Shown one piece after another: positions 42,039 through 50,940 of a DNA stretch of 64,000 bases. Position numbers and translations under genes: made by a program. Every line of letters starts with the position of its first letter. Within the stretch, counting starts at the first letter, position 1. The DNA comes from Alcanivorax nanhaiticus (lineage in GTDB: Bacteria; Pseudomonadota; Gammaproteobacteria; Pseudomonadales; Alcanivoracaceae). A model generated the notes under the pieces. It ran no database searches and was not told the origin of the DNA. It saw only the letters and a program-made list of their open reading frames with translations. The stretch is taken from the NCBI RefSeq assembly GCF_000756665.1, contig NZ_ARXV01000001.1:310001-374000 (forward strand), read 5' to 3'.

Positions 42039-43648
42039 TGCCTGTGATTGAATCTGCACTGGATACCCAGAGCGAAGAATATCGTCAGAACCGGGAAGCT
42101 CTGCTGGCGGCGGTGGCCGAATTTCGGGCTATTGAACAACAGGTAGTGGATACCGCCGAGAGTAAGCGCCCGAAATTTGAAAAACGTGGCCAGCTCCTGC
42201 CCAACGAGCGGGTTGCACGCCTGCTGGATCCAGGGTCGCCCTTTCTGAGCCTGATGAATCTGGCCGGCTTCAAGATGCACGATGACAAGGACGGAACAGA
42301 AGCTGGCGGAGGCATCATTGCCGGCATCGGTTATGTGTCCGGGGTACGTTGTCTGGTCACCGCATCCAACTCGGCGATCAAAGGTGGAACCATCAGCCCT
42401 TCCGGGCTGCACAAGACACTGCGGTTACAGCGCATTGCTCTGGAAAACAAATTGCCCATGGTAAGCCTGTCTGAATCAGGCGGAGCCAACCTCAACTATG
42501 CTGCCGACGTTTTCGTAGACGGGGCCCGCACCTTTGCCAACCAGGCAAGACTGTCCGCCGCTGGTGTACCGCAGATCACGGTAGTTCACGGGAATGCCAC
42601 CGCCGGTGGTGCCTACCAGCCCGGCCTGTCCGACTATGTCATCGTGGTGCGCAACCGCGCCAAGATGTTCCTGGCCGGCCCACCGCTTCTGAAAGCCGCC
42701 ACGGGCGAAATCGCAACGGATGAAGAACTGGGTGGTGCCGAAATGCACGCTGGCACCGCCGGCACCGCGGAATACCTGGTAGAAAATGATGCCGATGGCA
42801 TTCGTCAAGCCAGAGAGTTAATGAAGATGCTCGGCTGGCAACGAGCGGCCAACACGGCTCCCGAACACCACGCCCCACTCTATGATCCGGAAGAATTGCT
42901 CGGCGTCATCCCTGCTGACTCGAAAAAACCCTACGACGTCCGCGAAGTCATTGCACGCATAGTCGATGGCTCGGAATTTCTCGATTTCAAATCAGAATGG
43001 GACAACGCCACCGTATGCGGCTGGAGCACAATCGAAGGAAAACCGGTAGGCATTATCGGCAACAACGGCCCGATCACTCCACGGGGTGCCGCCAAAGCTG
43101 CCCAATTTATTCAGCTTTGTGACCAGACTCGCCGCCCTCTACTTTTCCTTCACAACACCACCGGCTTCATGGTGGGCACCGATGCGGAACAGAACGGTGT
43201 AATCAAGCACGGTTCAAAAATGCTGCAAGCCGTTGCCAACGCCAGGGTGCCGAAAATTTCCGTGGTGATTGGCGGCTCTTACGGAGCCGGGAATTATGCC
43301 ATGTGCGGCCGGGGCCTCGACCCACGTTTTATTTTCGCCTGGCCCAATTCCAGAGTGGCGGTGATGGGTGGCCAGCAAGCCGGCATGGTGCTGCGCATCG
43401 TCGCCGAGGCCAAACAACGCGCCGCCGGCATCGAACCGGATGAAAAGGTGTTGGAGATGCTGCAACAAACCACCGCCCAGAAGCTGGATAGCCAGTCTAC
43501 CGCCCTCTACGGCACCGCCCGACTCTGGGACGACGGCATTATCGATCCGCGAGACACCCGCAAGGTGGTGGCATACGCACTGGATGTGTGTGACGACGCC
43601 GACCAGCGGCAGCTGCACCCGAACGCGTTTGGCATCGCGAGACTGTAG
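42038..43648 (+). CDS. atuC: Geranyl-CoA carboxylase beta subunit (carboxyltransferase)
   Basis: 536 residues with the two crotonase-like halves of acyl-CoA carboxylase beta subunits. 'VHGNATAGGAYQPGLSD' replaces the MGSCTAGGAYVPA form of methylcrotonyl-CoA carboxylase, and as I recall that difference fits geranyl-CoA carboxylase. Other motifs are SESGGANL, LHNTTGFMVG, GGSYGAGNYAMCGRG and FAWPNSRVAVMGG. It partners the biotin-carrying alpha subunit at 46144-48111. Carboxylation of the delta-methyl of cis-geranyl-CoA allows beta-oxidation to continue past the methyl branch. The operon context (atuABCDEF order) supports geranyl- over methylcrotonyl-specificity. Confidence 0.9.
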   Translation: MPVIESALDTQSEEYRQNREALLAAVAEFRAIEQQVVDTAESKRPKFEKRGQLLPNERVARLLDPGSPFLSLMNLAGFKMHDDKDGTEAGGGIIAGIGYVSGVRCLVTASNSAIKGGTISPSGLHKTLRLQRIALENKLPMVSLSESGGANLNYAADVFVDGARTFANQARLSAAGVPQITVVHGNATAGGAYQPGLSDYVIVVRNRAKMFLAGPPLLKAATGEIATDEELGGAEMHAGTAGTAEYLVENDADGIRQARELMKMLGWQRAANTAPEHHAPLYDPEELLGVIPADSKKPYDVREVIARIVDGSEFLDFKSEWDNATVCGWSTIEGKPVGIIGNNGPITPRGAAKAAQFIQLCDQTRRPLLFLHNTTGFMVGTDAEQNGVIKHGSKMLQAVANARVPKISVVIGGSYGAGNYAMCGRGLDPRFIFAWPNSRVAVMGGQQAGMVLRIVAEAKQRAAGIEPDEKVLEMLQQTTAQKLDSQSTALYGTARLWDDGIIDPRDTRKVVAYALDVCDDADQRQLHPNAFGIARL

Positions 43649-43651
43649 AGC

Positions 43652-43719
43652 AGTTACGAGTTGCGAGAAGCGAAAAGCGAAAAGCGCCACCAGGTTTCAG
43701 GTTTTCGCAACTCGTAACT
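43652..43719. repeat. Short heptamer palindrome, copy 5 (atuC-atuD)
   Basis: Left heptads are AGTTACG, AGTTGCG, AGAAGCG, AAAAGCG, AAAAGCG (43652-43686). Right inverse heptads are CGCAACT and CGTAACT (43706-43719), matching the first two left heptads. It starts 4 bases after the atuC stop. There is no core hairpin, so this looks like a reduced form. Confidence 0.8.
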
Positions 43720-43792
43720 CGACACCGCCCAGAAAATAGACAAGCAACCCGGCAGAGAATGTTGCCGGGAAAGAACACGTCAGGAGAGAAGC

Positions 43793-44950
43793 ATGATTTT
43801 TACTCAGGAACACGAAGAACTTCGCCGTACAGTCCGTAATTTTGTTGAGAAAGAACTGAATCCCCATGTACGCGAATGGGAAGATGCAGGGCGTTTCCCG
43901 ATTCATCAAGTCTTCAAAAAAATGGGCGATCTTGGCCTGCTGGGCGTGACCAAGCCGGAAGAGTTTGGCGGCATGGGACTGGACTACTCATACGGTCTGG
44001 TCATGAGTGAAGAAATGGGTCGTGTACATTGTGGTGGTGTGCCGCTGGCAGTAGGCGTACAGACCGATATGGCCACTCCTGCACTGGCCCGATTCGGCAG
44101 CGATGAGCTGCGCCGTAACTATCTGGCACCCGCTATCGCCGGCGATATGGTGGCATCCATCGCTGTATCCGAACCCCATGCCGGATCCGATGTTGCCAAC
44201 ACAAAAACCACCGCCCGGAAAGACGGCGATGACTATGTGATCAACGGCACCAAGATGTGGATCACCAACTCACCCAGTGCCGACTTTTTCTGTCTGCTCG
44301 CCTGTACCTCTGACGACAAGCCTCACGTCAACAAGTCTCTGATCGTAGTCCCCCGCGATGCCGCCGGCATCACCGTAGACAAGCCCCTGAACAAACTGGG
44401 CATGCGCTCCAGCGAGACCGCGCAGGTATTCTTCGACAATGTGCGCGTGCCCCAGCGCAACCTGATCGGTCAGGAAGGCATGGGCTTCATGATGCAGATG
44501 ATGCAGTTCCAGGAAGAGCGCCTGTTCGCCGCCGCCAACAGCCTGATGGGCATGCAACACGTCATTGACGAAACCATCGCCTACGCCAAGGACCGCGACG
44601 TTTTCGGCATGCCTCTGATCGATAACCAGAGCGTGCACTTCCGTCTGGCTGAACTGCAAACCGAAGTGGAAGCCCTGCGTGCCCTGACATACCGTGCCTG
44701 CGAAATGTATGTGGGCGGTAAAGATGTGCTGCAGCTGGCCTCGATGGCCAAACTGAAAGTAGGCCGTTTGAGCCGTGAAGTCGCGGATAGCTGTCTGCAG
44801 TACTGGGGCGGTAACGGCTTTATGTGGGAAAACCCGGCCGGCCAGCTTTACCGTGACGGCCGCCTGGGTTCCATCGGTGGCGGAGCCGATGAAGTCATGC
44901 TCGGGATTATCTGTAAGACCATGAATATCTTGCCGGGCAAGAAGAAATAA
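43793..44950 (+). CDS. atuD: Citronellyl-CoA dehydrogenase, acyl-CoA dehydrogenase family
   Basis: A 385-residue flavoprotein of normal acyl-CoA dehydrogenase length. FAD/substrate motifs are AVSEPHAGSDVANTKTTA, KMWITNSPSADFF, QEGMGFMMQMMQFQEERL and the C-terminal GGADEVMLGI with the probable catalytic Glu. In the Atu pathway AtuD forms the alpha-beta double bond of citronellyl-CoA, giving geranyl-CoA for the carboxylase. GGAG lies 6 bases before the ATG. It is separated from its neighbours on both sides by heptamer palindromes. Confidence 0.85.
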   Translation: MIFTQEHEELRRTVRNFVEKELNPHVREWEDAGRFPIHQVFKKMGDLGLLGVTKPEEFGGMGLDYSYGLVMSEEMGRVHCGGVPLAVGVQTDMATPALARFGSDELRRNYLAPAIAGDMVASIAVSEPHAGSDVANTKTTARKDGDDYVINGTKMWITNSPSADFFCLLACTSDDKPHVNKSLIVVPRDAAGITVDKPLNKLGMRSSETAQVFFDNVRVPQRNLIGQEGMGFMMQMMQFQEERLFAAANSLMGMQHVIDETIAYAKDRDVFGMPLIDNQSVHFRLAELQTEVEALRALTYRACEMYVGGKDVLQLASMAKLKVGRLSREVADSCLQYWGGNGFMWENPAGQLYRDGRLGSIGGGADEVMLGIICKTMNILPGKKK

Positions 44951-44951
44951 C

Positions 44952-45101
44952 AGGAGCAAGCTACAAGCTTCAAGCTGCAAGGCGCGGATTGGGACTTTTT
45001 GAATTTAAGCGCCCTGCCCGCGCACAAATCATGAAGCGCGGGCAAGGCGGCTCGAAAAACAGCCAAACCCTCGTTCGTGTTGAAGCTTGTAGCTTGAAGC
45101 T
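44952..45101. repeat. Heptamer-arm palindrome, copy 6 (atuD-atuE)
   Basis: Left heptads are AGGAGCA, AGCTACA, AGCTTCA, AGCTGCA and then AGGCGCG (44952-44986). Right inverse heptads are TGAAGCT, TGTAGCT, TGAAGCT (45081-45101). The core stem is TGCCCGCGC (45015-45023) with GCGCGGGCA (45036-45044). It starts 2 bases after the atuD stop. Here the heptad is AGCT-based rather than AGTT-based in both arms. Confidence 0.9.
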
Positions 45102-45160
45102 TACCCCTCAATTTTCGCGCCTCAAGTGGCGCTCCTGCAGCGGCTCTGTAGAGAGGATTT

Positions 45161-45967
45161 ATGACTTTACCCACAACCGAAACACTGAACCTGAACCTGG
45201 ACGGCCCGGTGTTACATATCACGCTGAACCGCCCGGAAAGTCGCAATGCCATGAGCCTGACCATGGTCAACGAGCTGATGGCCGTGTTCGAGTCGGTCAA
45301 AGATGACACCTCTATCCGGGCCTTGGTGCTGCGCGGTGCTGGCGGTCATTTCTGTGCCGGTGGCGATATCAAGGATATGGCCGGTGCGCGCCAGAAAGCC
45401 GCGGCCGGAGATAGCGACGCCTATGTATCCCTGAATCGACGTTTTGGCGAAATGATTACCGCTGCCAATCAGCAACCTCAGGTGATCATTACCGTGCTGG
45501 AAGGCGCAGTGCTTGGTGGTGGTTTTGGTCTTGCTTGCATCTCCGATGTGGCCATCGCCCACGCGGATGCCACTTTTGGTCTGCCCGAAACCGGGCTCGG
45601 CGTGATCCCTGCCCAAATCGCCCCCTTTGTGGTGGAACGCATCGGCCTAACCCAGGCGCGTCGTCTGGCACTCACGGGCATACGCTTCCAGGGCAACGAC
45701 GCTTTACGGCTCGGTATTGTTCATGAAGTGGCCAGTGATGAAAGTGAGCTACAGACCGCCTTGGAAAACACCCTCAAGGCAGTGCGCCGCTGTGCGCCGA
45801 ATGCCAACCGGGTGACCAAGGCGCTGGTTCTGAAAGTCGGCCAGGAACCCATGGATACCCTGCTCGATCAAGCCGCTGTTGATTTCGCTAACGCCGTGAA
45901 CGGTGAGGAAGGCCAGGAAGGCACTATGGCATTCGTGCAAAAGCGCCCAGCGAGCTGGAATCAATAA
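45161..45967 (+). CDS. atuE: Isohexenylglutaconyl-CoA hydratase, crotonase family
   Basis: A 268-residue enoyl-CoA hydratase-like protein. The oxyanion-hole motifs are HFCAGGDIKDM (about 62-72) and EGAVLGGGFGLACISDVAIA (about 112-131), followed by FGLPETGLGVIPAQ with a likely catalytic Glu. In the Atu pathway it hydrates the carboxylated intermediate before the lyase step yields acetate. The start has GAGAGGA 4 bases upstream. Operon position between AtuD and the carboxylase alpha subunit matches the Pseudomonas order. Confidence 0.85.
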   Translation: MTLPTTETLNLNLDGPVLHITLNRPESRNAMSLTMVNELMAVFESVKDDTSIRALVLRGAGGHFCAGGDIKDMAGARQKAAAGDSDAYVSLNRRFGEMITAANQQPQVIITVLEGAVLGGGFGLACISDVAIAHADATFGLPETGLGVIPAQIAPFVVERIGLTQARRLALTGIRFQGNDALRLGIVHEVASDESELQTALENTLKAVRRCAPNANRVTKALVLKVGQEPMDTLLDQAAVDFANAVNGEEGQEGTMAFVQKRPASWNQ

Positions 45968-45970
45968 AGC

Positions 45971-46127
45971 AGTAGCAAGTAACAAGTTTCAAGTTGCAAA
46001 GCGCGATCAACGGCATCGGGAAACACACCGTTGTCGCCGCGCACATAACATTCGGCGCGGCATATAAGTCCGTCGTTTGGCACATCACCCTGTTCGCGTT
46101 GCAACTTTCAACTTGAAACTTGCAACT
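45971..46127. repeat. Heptamer-arm palindrome, copy 7 (atuE-atuF)
   Basis: Left heptads are AGTAGCA, AGTAACA, AGTTTCA, AGTTGCA and then AAGCGCG (45971-46005). Right is CGCGT followed by TGCAACT, TTCAACT, TGAAACT, TGCAACT (46095-46127). The core is GCCGCGC (46036-46042) with GCGCGGC (46055-46061). It starts 3 bases after the atuE stop and ends 17 bases before the atuF ATG. Confidence 0.9.
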
Positions 46128-46143
46128 CAACAAAGGAAACACC

Positions 46144-48111
46144 ATGAGCTTTGAAAAAATCCTGATTGCCAACCGCGGTGAAATCGCCTGCCGGGTTATC
46201 AGCACGGCCCAGTCCCTGGGCTACCGCACCGTGGCGGTGTATTCCGAGCCGGATGCCGGGGCACGTCATGTACAAATGGCCGATGAGGCCGTGTGCATCG
46301 GCCCGGCACTCGCCAGTGCTTCCTATCTGAATATGGATGCCCTGCTGGCAGCCTGTCGCCAGACCGATGCCGATGCCGTGCATCCCGGCTATGGCTTTCT
46401 GTCCGAGAACGCGGCTTTTGCCAAGGCCTGCAAAGAAGCAGGTATTACTTTTATTGGTCCGGATGAAGATGCCATCCACTTGATGGGCTCAAAGCGTCTT
46501 TCCAAGATCGCCATGATCGAAGCCGGAGTACCCTGTATTCCTGGCTACGAGGGCGAAGACCAGAACGATGCCACCCTGCTGAAAGAAGCTGAGCGCATTG
46601 GCTTACCTCTGATGATCAAGGCCAGCGCCGGCGGCGGCGGGCGCGGCATGCGGGTAGTAACCGATGCTGCAGAGATTCCCGCACAACTGAAGAGTGCCCG
46701 TCAGGAAGCAGCCAGCGCATTCGGCAGCGACGAACTGATTCTTGAGCGCGCGGTGATGGAACCCCGCCATGTGGAGATCCAGGTATTTGGTGATCGTCAC
46801 GGCAACGTCATTCATCTTGGCGAGCGCGATTGTTCTGTCCAGCGCCGCCACCAGAAAGTCGTGGAAGAAGCCCCCTCTCCTGCGGTCAATGAAGCACTGC
46901 GTCAGCAGATGGGCGAAGCCGCTGTGAATGCGGCCAAGGCCTGCCAGTACGTGGGCGCGGGCACGGTAGAATTTCTGCTCGCCCCCAATGGTGAATTCTA
47001 CTTTCTGGAAATGAATACCCGGCTGCAGGTGGAACATCCCGTTACCGAACTGGTGACTGGCCTGGATCTGGTTGCCTGGCAAATCAAGGTAGCACGCGGC
47101 GAACCGTTGCCCCTTAGCCAGGATCAAGTCACCTTGCGTGGCCACGCCATGGAAGTACGCCTTTACGCCGAAGATCCGGCCCAGAACTACATGCCGCAAA
47201 CCGGGCCGATCCTGCAATGGCAGCCAGCCGGTGGGGACGGCGTGCGCATTGATCACGGTCTCGTGGAAGGGCAGGAAATTGGCAGCCACTACGACCCCAT
47301 GTTGGCCAAGGTGATCGCCTGGGGCGAGAGCCGGGAAGATGCCCGCCGCCGGCTGATCCGAGCCGTAGAAGACACCCAGCTGATGGGCGTGAAAGACAAC
47401 CGCCGCTATCTGGCGGCGATCCTGCGTCATCCGGTATTCGCCAACGGGGACGCGACCACTGCCTTCATCGGGGCGGATTTTGCGGACGACCCCAGCCTCT
47501 GCGAGACCAGCGTACCTGATGGTCTGTGGGCATTGGCCGCCCTGCTATTCAGTCGTCAACATGACACCCACCCGATGCTGGCCGGATGGCACTCCAGTTC
47601 AGTGGGGCAGCAACCGCTACATCTGGGCTGTCAGGGCGAGGAAAAAGCCGCCGCCCTCAACTATCAAGCTGATAGCGTTGAGGTCACTCTAGGAGAAACC
47701 GTTGTCACTCTGACGGAATCTACAGACGGTCGTATCAACGTGAACGGCGTTACCCGGGATTACCGGGTCTGCCAACAGCAAGGGCACCTCTGGATTCAGT
47801 TCATGGGGCATACCGCCTGCTTCGAAGACCGTACTCATCAGGCAGTGGGCGGCGCCGAACAGGCGGGATCCGGCCAGATCCGGGCCCCCATGGACGGGGC
47901 CATCGTAGAAGTACAGGTGCAAGCTGGCGACAAGGTCAGCAAAGGCCAGGTACTGGTGACATTGGAGGCGATGAAGATGGAGCACAGCCTCAAGGCCGAT
48001 TGCGATGGCATCGTCGAGTCTCTCTCCCTGAAAGCCGGTGATCAGGTCAAACGCCAGCAGCTGCTGGTTAACCTGACTCCCACAGACGCCTCTCAGGAAA
48101 CAGCGCCATAA
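46144..48111 (+). CDS. atuF: Geranyl-CoA carboxylase alpha subunit (biotin carboxylase + BCCP)
   Basis: A 655-residue biotin-dependent carboxylase alpha chain. The biotin carboxylase domain (about 1-450) shows KILIANRGEIACRVI, HPGYGFLSENA, the ATP-grasp loop KASAGGGGRGMRVV, ERDCSVQRRHQKVVEEAPSP and NTRLQVEHPVTE. A linker domain follows, then a C-terminal biotinyl domain with EAMKMEH, biotin on Lys611. With AtuC it carboxylates geranyl-CoA. AAAGGAAACACC precedes the ATG. Length and layout also fit methylcrotonyl-CoA carboxylase; the assignment rests on the atu context and on the AtuC motif. Confidence 0.9.
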   Translation: MSFEKILIANRGEIACRVISTAQSLGYRTVAVYSEPDAGARHVQMADEAVCIGPALASASYLNMDALLAACRQTDADAVHPGYGFLSENAAFAKACKEAGITFIGPDEDAIHLMGSKRLSKIAMIEAGVPCIPGYEGEDQNDATLLKEAERIGLPLMIKASAGGGGRGMRVVTDAAEIPAQLKSARQEAASAFGSDELILERAVMEPRHVEIQVFGDRHGNVIHLGERDCSVQRRHQKVVEEAPSPAVNEALRQQMGEAAVNAAKACQYVGAGTVEFLLAPNGEFYFLEMNTRLQVEHPVTELVTGLDLVAWQIKVARGEPLPLSQDQVTLRGHAMEVRLYAEDPAQNYMPQTGPILQWQPAGGDGVRIDHGLVEGQEIGSHYDPMLAKVIAWGESREDARRRLIRAVEDTQLMGVKDNRRYLAAILRHPVFANGDATTAFIGADFADDPSLCETSVPDGLWALAALLFSRQHDTHPMLAGWHSSSVGQQPLHLGCQGEEKAAALNYQADSVEVTLGETVVTLTESTDGRINVNGVTRDYRVCQQQGHLWIQFMGHTACFEDRTHQAVGGAEQAGSGQIRAPMDGAIVEVQVQAGDKVSKGQVLVTLEAMKMEHSLKADCDGIVESLSLKAGDQVKRQQLLVNLTPTDASQETAP

Positions 48112-48151
48112 TGGTCCCGAATCACGGCCGTGCATTTTGGGCCAAAACCGA

Positions 48152-48176
48152 CCAGCTCTCGTGCCTCGAGAGCTGG
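48152..48176 (+). other. Strong hairpin between atuF and the acyl-CoA synthetase gene
   Basis: CCAGCTCTCG-TGCCT-CGAGAGCTGG, a perfect 10-bp stem, 40 bases after the atuF stop, without a U-tract. It may stabilise the 3' end or lower readthrough into the last gene. The rest of 48112-48359 shows nothing assignable. Confidence 0.6.
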
Positions 48177-48359
48177 CATACCGGGCCGCAGCTTGCCCTG
48201 CCCTGGTGCTGCGGTTAAGGTAAGCGCCCCGCTTGCCAAATTCCGGGCCTGACCGAGATGTCAGGGGATAACGACACCTGTCCGCCGTCTCGGTCCGGAC
48301 ACCGTTGCGCCCCCCATAACGTCTCTGGCCCCCCAAGAACACACACAAATGGAGCTCCC

Positions 48360-50189
48360 ATGAGCAGCGCAGACATCATTACGTTGCCCCAGATTCTGTC
48401 CCGGGTTCCCGAGCTGGTCTCCAACCTCCCTGCCATGATCAAGGGATCGCGGATGGCCAAAATCACCGACACCAAGAAACCGCTTGGCCTCGGTGTCGCC
48501 ATTGAACACGCTACCAGCATCAATCCCAACGGCGCAGCCGTGCTATATCAGGACACTGAACTGACCTACAAGCAGTTCAATGCCTGGGCTAACCGTATTG
48601 CTGACTATCTGGCGTCTATCGGCCTCAAGAAAGGCGATACCATTGCCGTAGATATCGAAAACCGCCCGGAGCTGCTGGCTACAGTAGTGGGCTGTGCCAA
48701 GCTGGGCGTCTGTGCCGCACTGATCAATACCTCACAGCGCGGTAAGGTACTGGTGCATTCTTTCAATCTGGTGAAACCGAAAGCTGCCATCATTGGTGCC
48801 GAGCTGGTGGATGCCATTGAGGAAGTCCGTGCAGAACTGGATCTGAAAGAGAACTTCTTCTTCTTTGCCGATCAGGACACCCTTGAGAACCCGGGCGAAG
48901 CCCCCGCCGGCTACAAGAACCTGGCCAGCGAGATCAAGGATTGCTCCAGTGAAAATCCGGCCTCCAGCAAGCAGACCTTCCTGAGAGACCCGCTGTTTTA
49001 TATCTACACCTCAGGCACCACAGGCCTGCCCAAGGCAGTGGTGTTCAACCACGGCCGCTGGGAAAAAGCCTACGGTGGCTTTGGCTTCTCTGCCGTTCGC
49101 CTCACCAAGAATGACCGCATCTACACCACTCTGCCCTTCTACCATGCCACCGGCATGGTGGTTTGCTGGGCTTCAGCCATTGCCAATGCCGGCTCCCTAG
49201 TGATTGCACGCAAATTCTCTGCCAGTGGCTTCTGGGATGACATTCGCCGTTATAACTGCACTGCCTTTGGCTATGTAGGTGAACTGTGCCGCTATCTGCA
49301 TGAGCAACCAGAGAAACCCAACGACCGAGACAACCAGGTGCACACCATCGTGGGTAACGGCTTGCGTCCGAGCATCTGGAAGGGCTTCAAACAGCGCTTC
49401 GGCATTGATCGCGTCGTCGAGCTGTATGCCTCTTCCGAAGGCAACGTGGCATTTACCAATGTGTTCAACTTCGACAACACCGTCGGCTTCTCCCCGGTAA
49501 GCTACGCCATCGTCAAATATGACAAAGAGCGCGAAGAGCCGGTCCGCAACAGCAGCGGCAACATGATCAAGGTGGGGCGTGGCGAAGCGGGCCTGATGCT
49601 GGGTGAAATCACCGACAAAACGCCTTTCGACGGCTATACCGACCCTGAAAAAACCGAAAAATCCATTTTCCGGGATGTATTCAAGAAAGGGGACGCCTGG
49701 TTCAACACCGGCGACATGATGCGTGATATCGGTTTCCGTCACGCCCAATTTGTTGACCGTCTCGGCGACACCTTCCGCTGGAAAGGTGAGAACGTTTCTA
49801 CCACTGAAGTCGAGCAGATTCTGGATGGCTTTGATGGCATTCAGGAGTCCGTGGTTTACGGTGTGGAAATCCCCAACACCAACGGCCGTGCCGGCATGGC
49901 TCAGGTTCGCATGACCTGCTCCCATGAAGAGTTTGATTATCAGGGGCTGTGTGCCTACCTGAAACAGGAATTGCCTCACTATGCCATTCCGGTCTTCCTG
50001 CGTATCAATGAGCAGGAAATGGAGACCACAGGCACCTTCAAGCATCAGAAAAACAAGCTTAAGGATCAGAAGTACGACCTGGCGCAGCAAGACAATGCCG
50101 TTTATGTGCTGCTGCCCGGCGAGTCCTGCTACCAGAAGCTGGATGAAGAAACCCAGAAAGGCATTGATGGCGGCGCGTATCGTTTCTAA
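48360..50189 (+). CDS. atuH: Fatty-acid-transport-protein-type (very) long-chain acyl-CoA synthetase
   Basis: A 609-residue AMP-forming ligase. The P-loop YIYTSGTTGLPKAVVFNH is at about 217-234; YASSEG (A5-type motif), FNTGDM and a FRWKGENVSTTEVE hinge follow, the hinge form of the FATP/very-long-chain branch. It would activate citronellic, geranic or other branched acids to CoA esters for AtuD. In Pseudomonas atuH at the end of the operon encodes such a ligase; the intervening atuG dehydrogenase is missing here. GGAG lies before the ATG. Ligase family certain, substrate inferred. Confidence 0.85.
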   Translation: MSSADIITLPQILSRVPELVSNLPAMIKGSRMAKITDTKKPLGLGVAIEHATSINPNGAAVLYQDTELTYKQFNAWANRIADYLASIGLKKGDTIAVDIENRPELLATVVGCAKLGVCAALINTSQRGKVLVHSFNLVKPKAAIIGAELVDAIEEVRAELDLKENFFFFADQDTLENPGEAPAGYKNLASEIKDCSSENPASSKQTFLRDPLFYIYTSGTTGLPKAVVFNHGRWEKAYGGFGFSAVRLTKNDRIYTTLPFYHATGMVVCWASAIANAGSLVIARKFSASGFWDDIRRYNCTAFGYVGELCRYLHEQPEKPNDRDNQVHTIVGNGLRPSIWKGFKQRFGIDRVVELYASSEGNVAFTNVFNFDNTVGFSPVSYAIVKYDKEREEPVRNSSGNMIKVGRGEAGLMLGEITDKTPFDGYTDPEKTEKSIFRDVFKKGDAWFNTGDMMRDIGFRHAQFVDRLGDTFRWKGENVSTTEVEQILDGFDGIQESVVYGVEIPNTNGRAGMAQVRMTCSHEEFDYQGLCAYLKQELPHYAIPVFLRINEQEMETTGTFKHQKNKLKDQKYDLAQQDNAVYVLLPGESCYQKLDEETQKGIDGGAYRF

Positions 50190-50340
50190 ACGCTGCATGC
50201 TGCACACCTGAGGCAACACGCGCAGGCGACCATCATAAAAAAAGCCGCGCCCTTACCGGTGTATCGGTCACGCAATGGCATCTCATAGCCCACGACAGAT
50301 GCACCATGGGAGCAACGGCTCTGCCGCGCTACGCTGCCAG

Positions 50341-50803
50341 GGCCCTTTCGCGGTCGAACGCCCGCTCCCACAGAAGGCAAGCCTGTAGAGGCTCCCGGAT
50401 CGGGATGCCTCCTGTGGGAGCGACGGTTCCGTCGCGATGCCCGGCCTCGCCCCTTTCGCAGTCGAACGCCCGCTCTCACAGATGGCAAGCCTGTAGAGAC
50501 TCTCGGATCGGGATGCCTCCTGTGGGAGCGACGGTTCCGTCGCGATGCCCGGCCTCGCCCTTTCGCGGTCGAACGACCGCTCCCACAGAAGGCGAGCCTG
50601 TACAGGCTCCCGGATCGGGATGCCCCCTGTGGGAGCGACGGTTCCGTCGCGATGCCCGGCCCCACCCATTCGCGGTCGAACGACCGCTCCCACAGAAGGC
50701 GAGCCTGTAGAGGCTCCCGGATCGGGATGCCCCCTGTGGGAGCGACGGTTCCGTCGCGATGCCCGGCCTCGCCCTTTCGCGGTCGAACGCCCGCTCCCAC
50801 AGG
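50341..50803. repeat. Tandem REP array (BIME), period 107-108 bp
   Basis: Alternating REP units: TGTGGGAGCGACGG/CCGTCGC starts at 50413, 50521, 50628 and 50735 (spacing 108, 107, 107), each followed about 40 bases later by the inverse-type unit CGCGGTCGAACGNCCGCTCCCAC. Linkers such as CTGTAGAGGCTCCCGGATCG are also repeated. The array fills the gap between the convergent acyl-CoA synthetase and porin genes; 50190-50340 holds no gene. Translated frames across it are artefacts. Confidence 0.9.
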
Positions 50804-50845
50804 GGCGATACCATAGAGGCTTTCGGATCACTAACTTTCGATGAA

Positions 50846-50872
50846 CAAAAAAAGCCCGCCATAAAGGCGGGC
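50846..50872 (-). terminator. Porin gene terminator
   Basis: On the minus strand GCCCGCC-TTTAT-GGCGGGC followed by eight T's, about 70 bases after the porin stop. Confidence 0.9.
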
Positions 50873-50940
50873 AGCTGTCACTTGCGTCGAGGAAATCATG
50901 GCCGGGCTACCCGCATAGAAGGGTGCCCGACCTTATTTTT

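Noticed and set aside
50341..50803. Possible CRISPR array because of regular spacing
   Set aside because: The unit is 107-108 bp with conserved linkers, so there are no unique spacers; no cas gene is nearby and the repeats are REP type.
50186..50862. Several open frames with repeated GSGRSTAKGRGRASRR-like peptides
   Set aside because: These are translations of the tandem REP array and do not represent a repeat protein.
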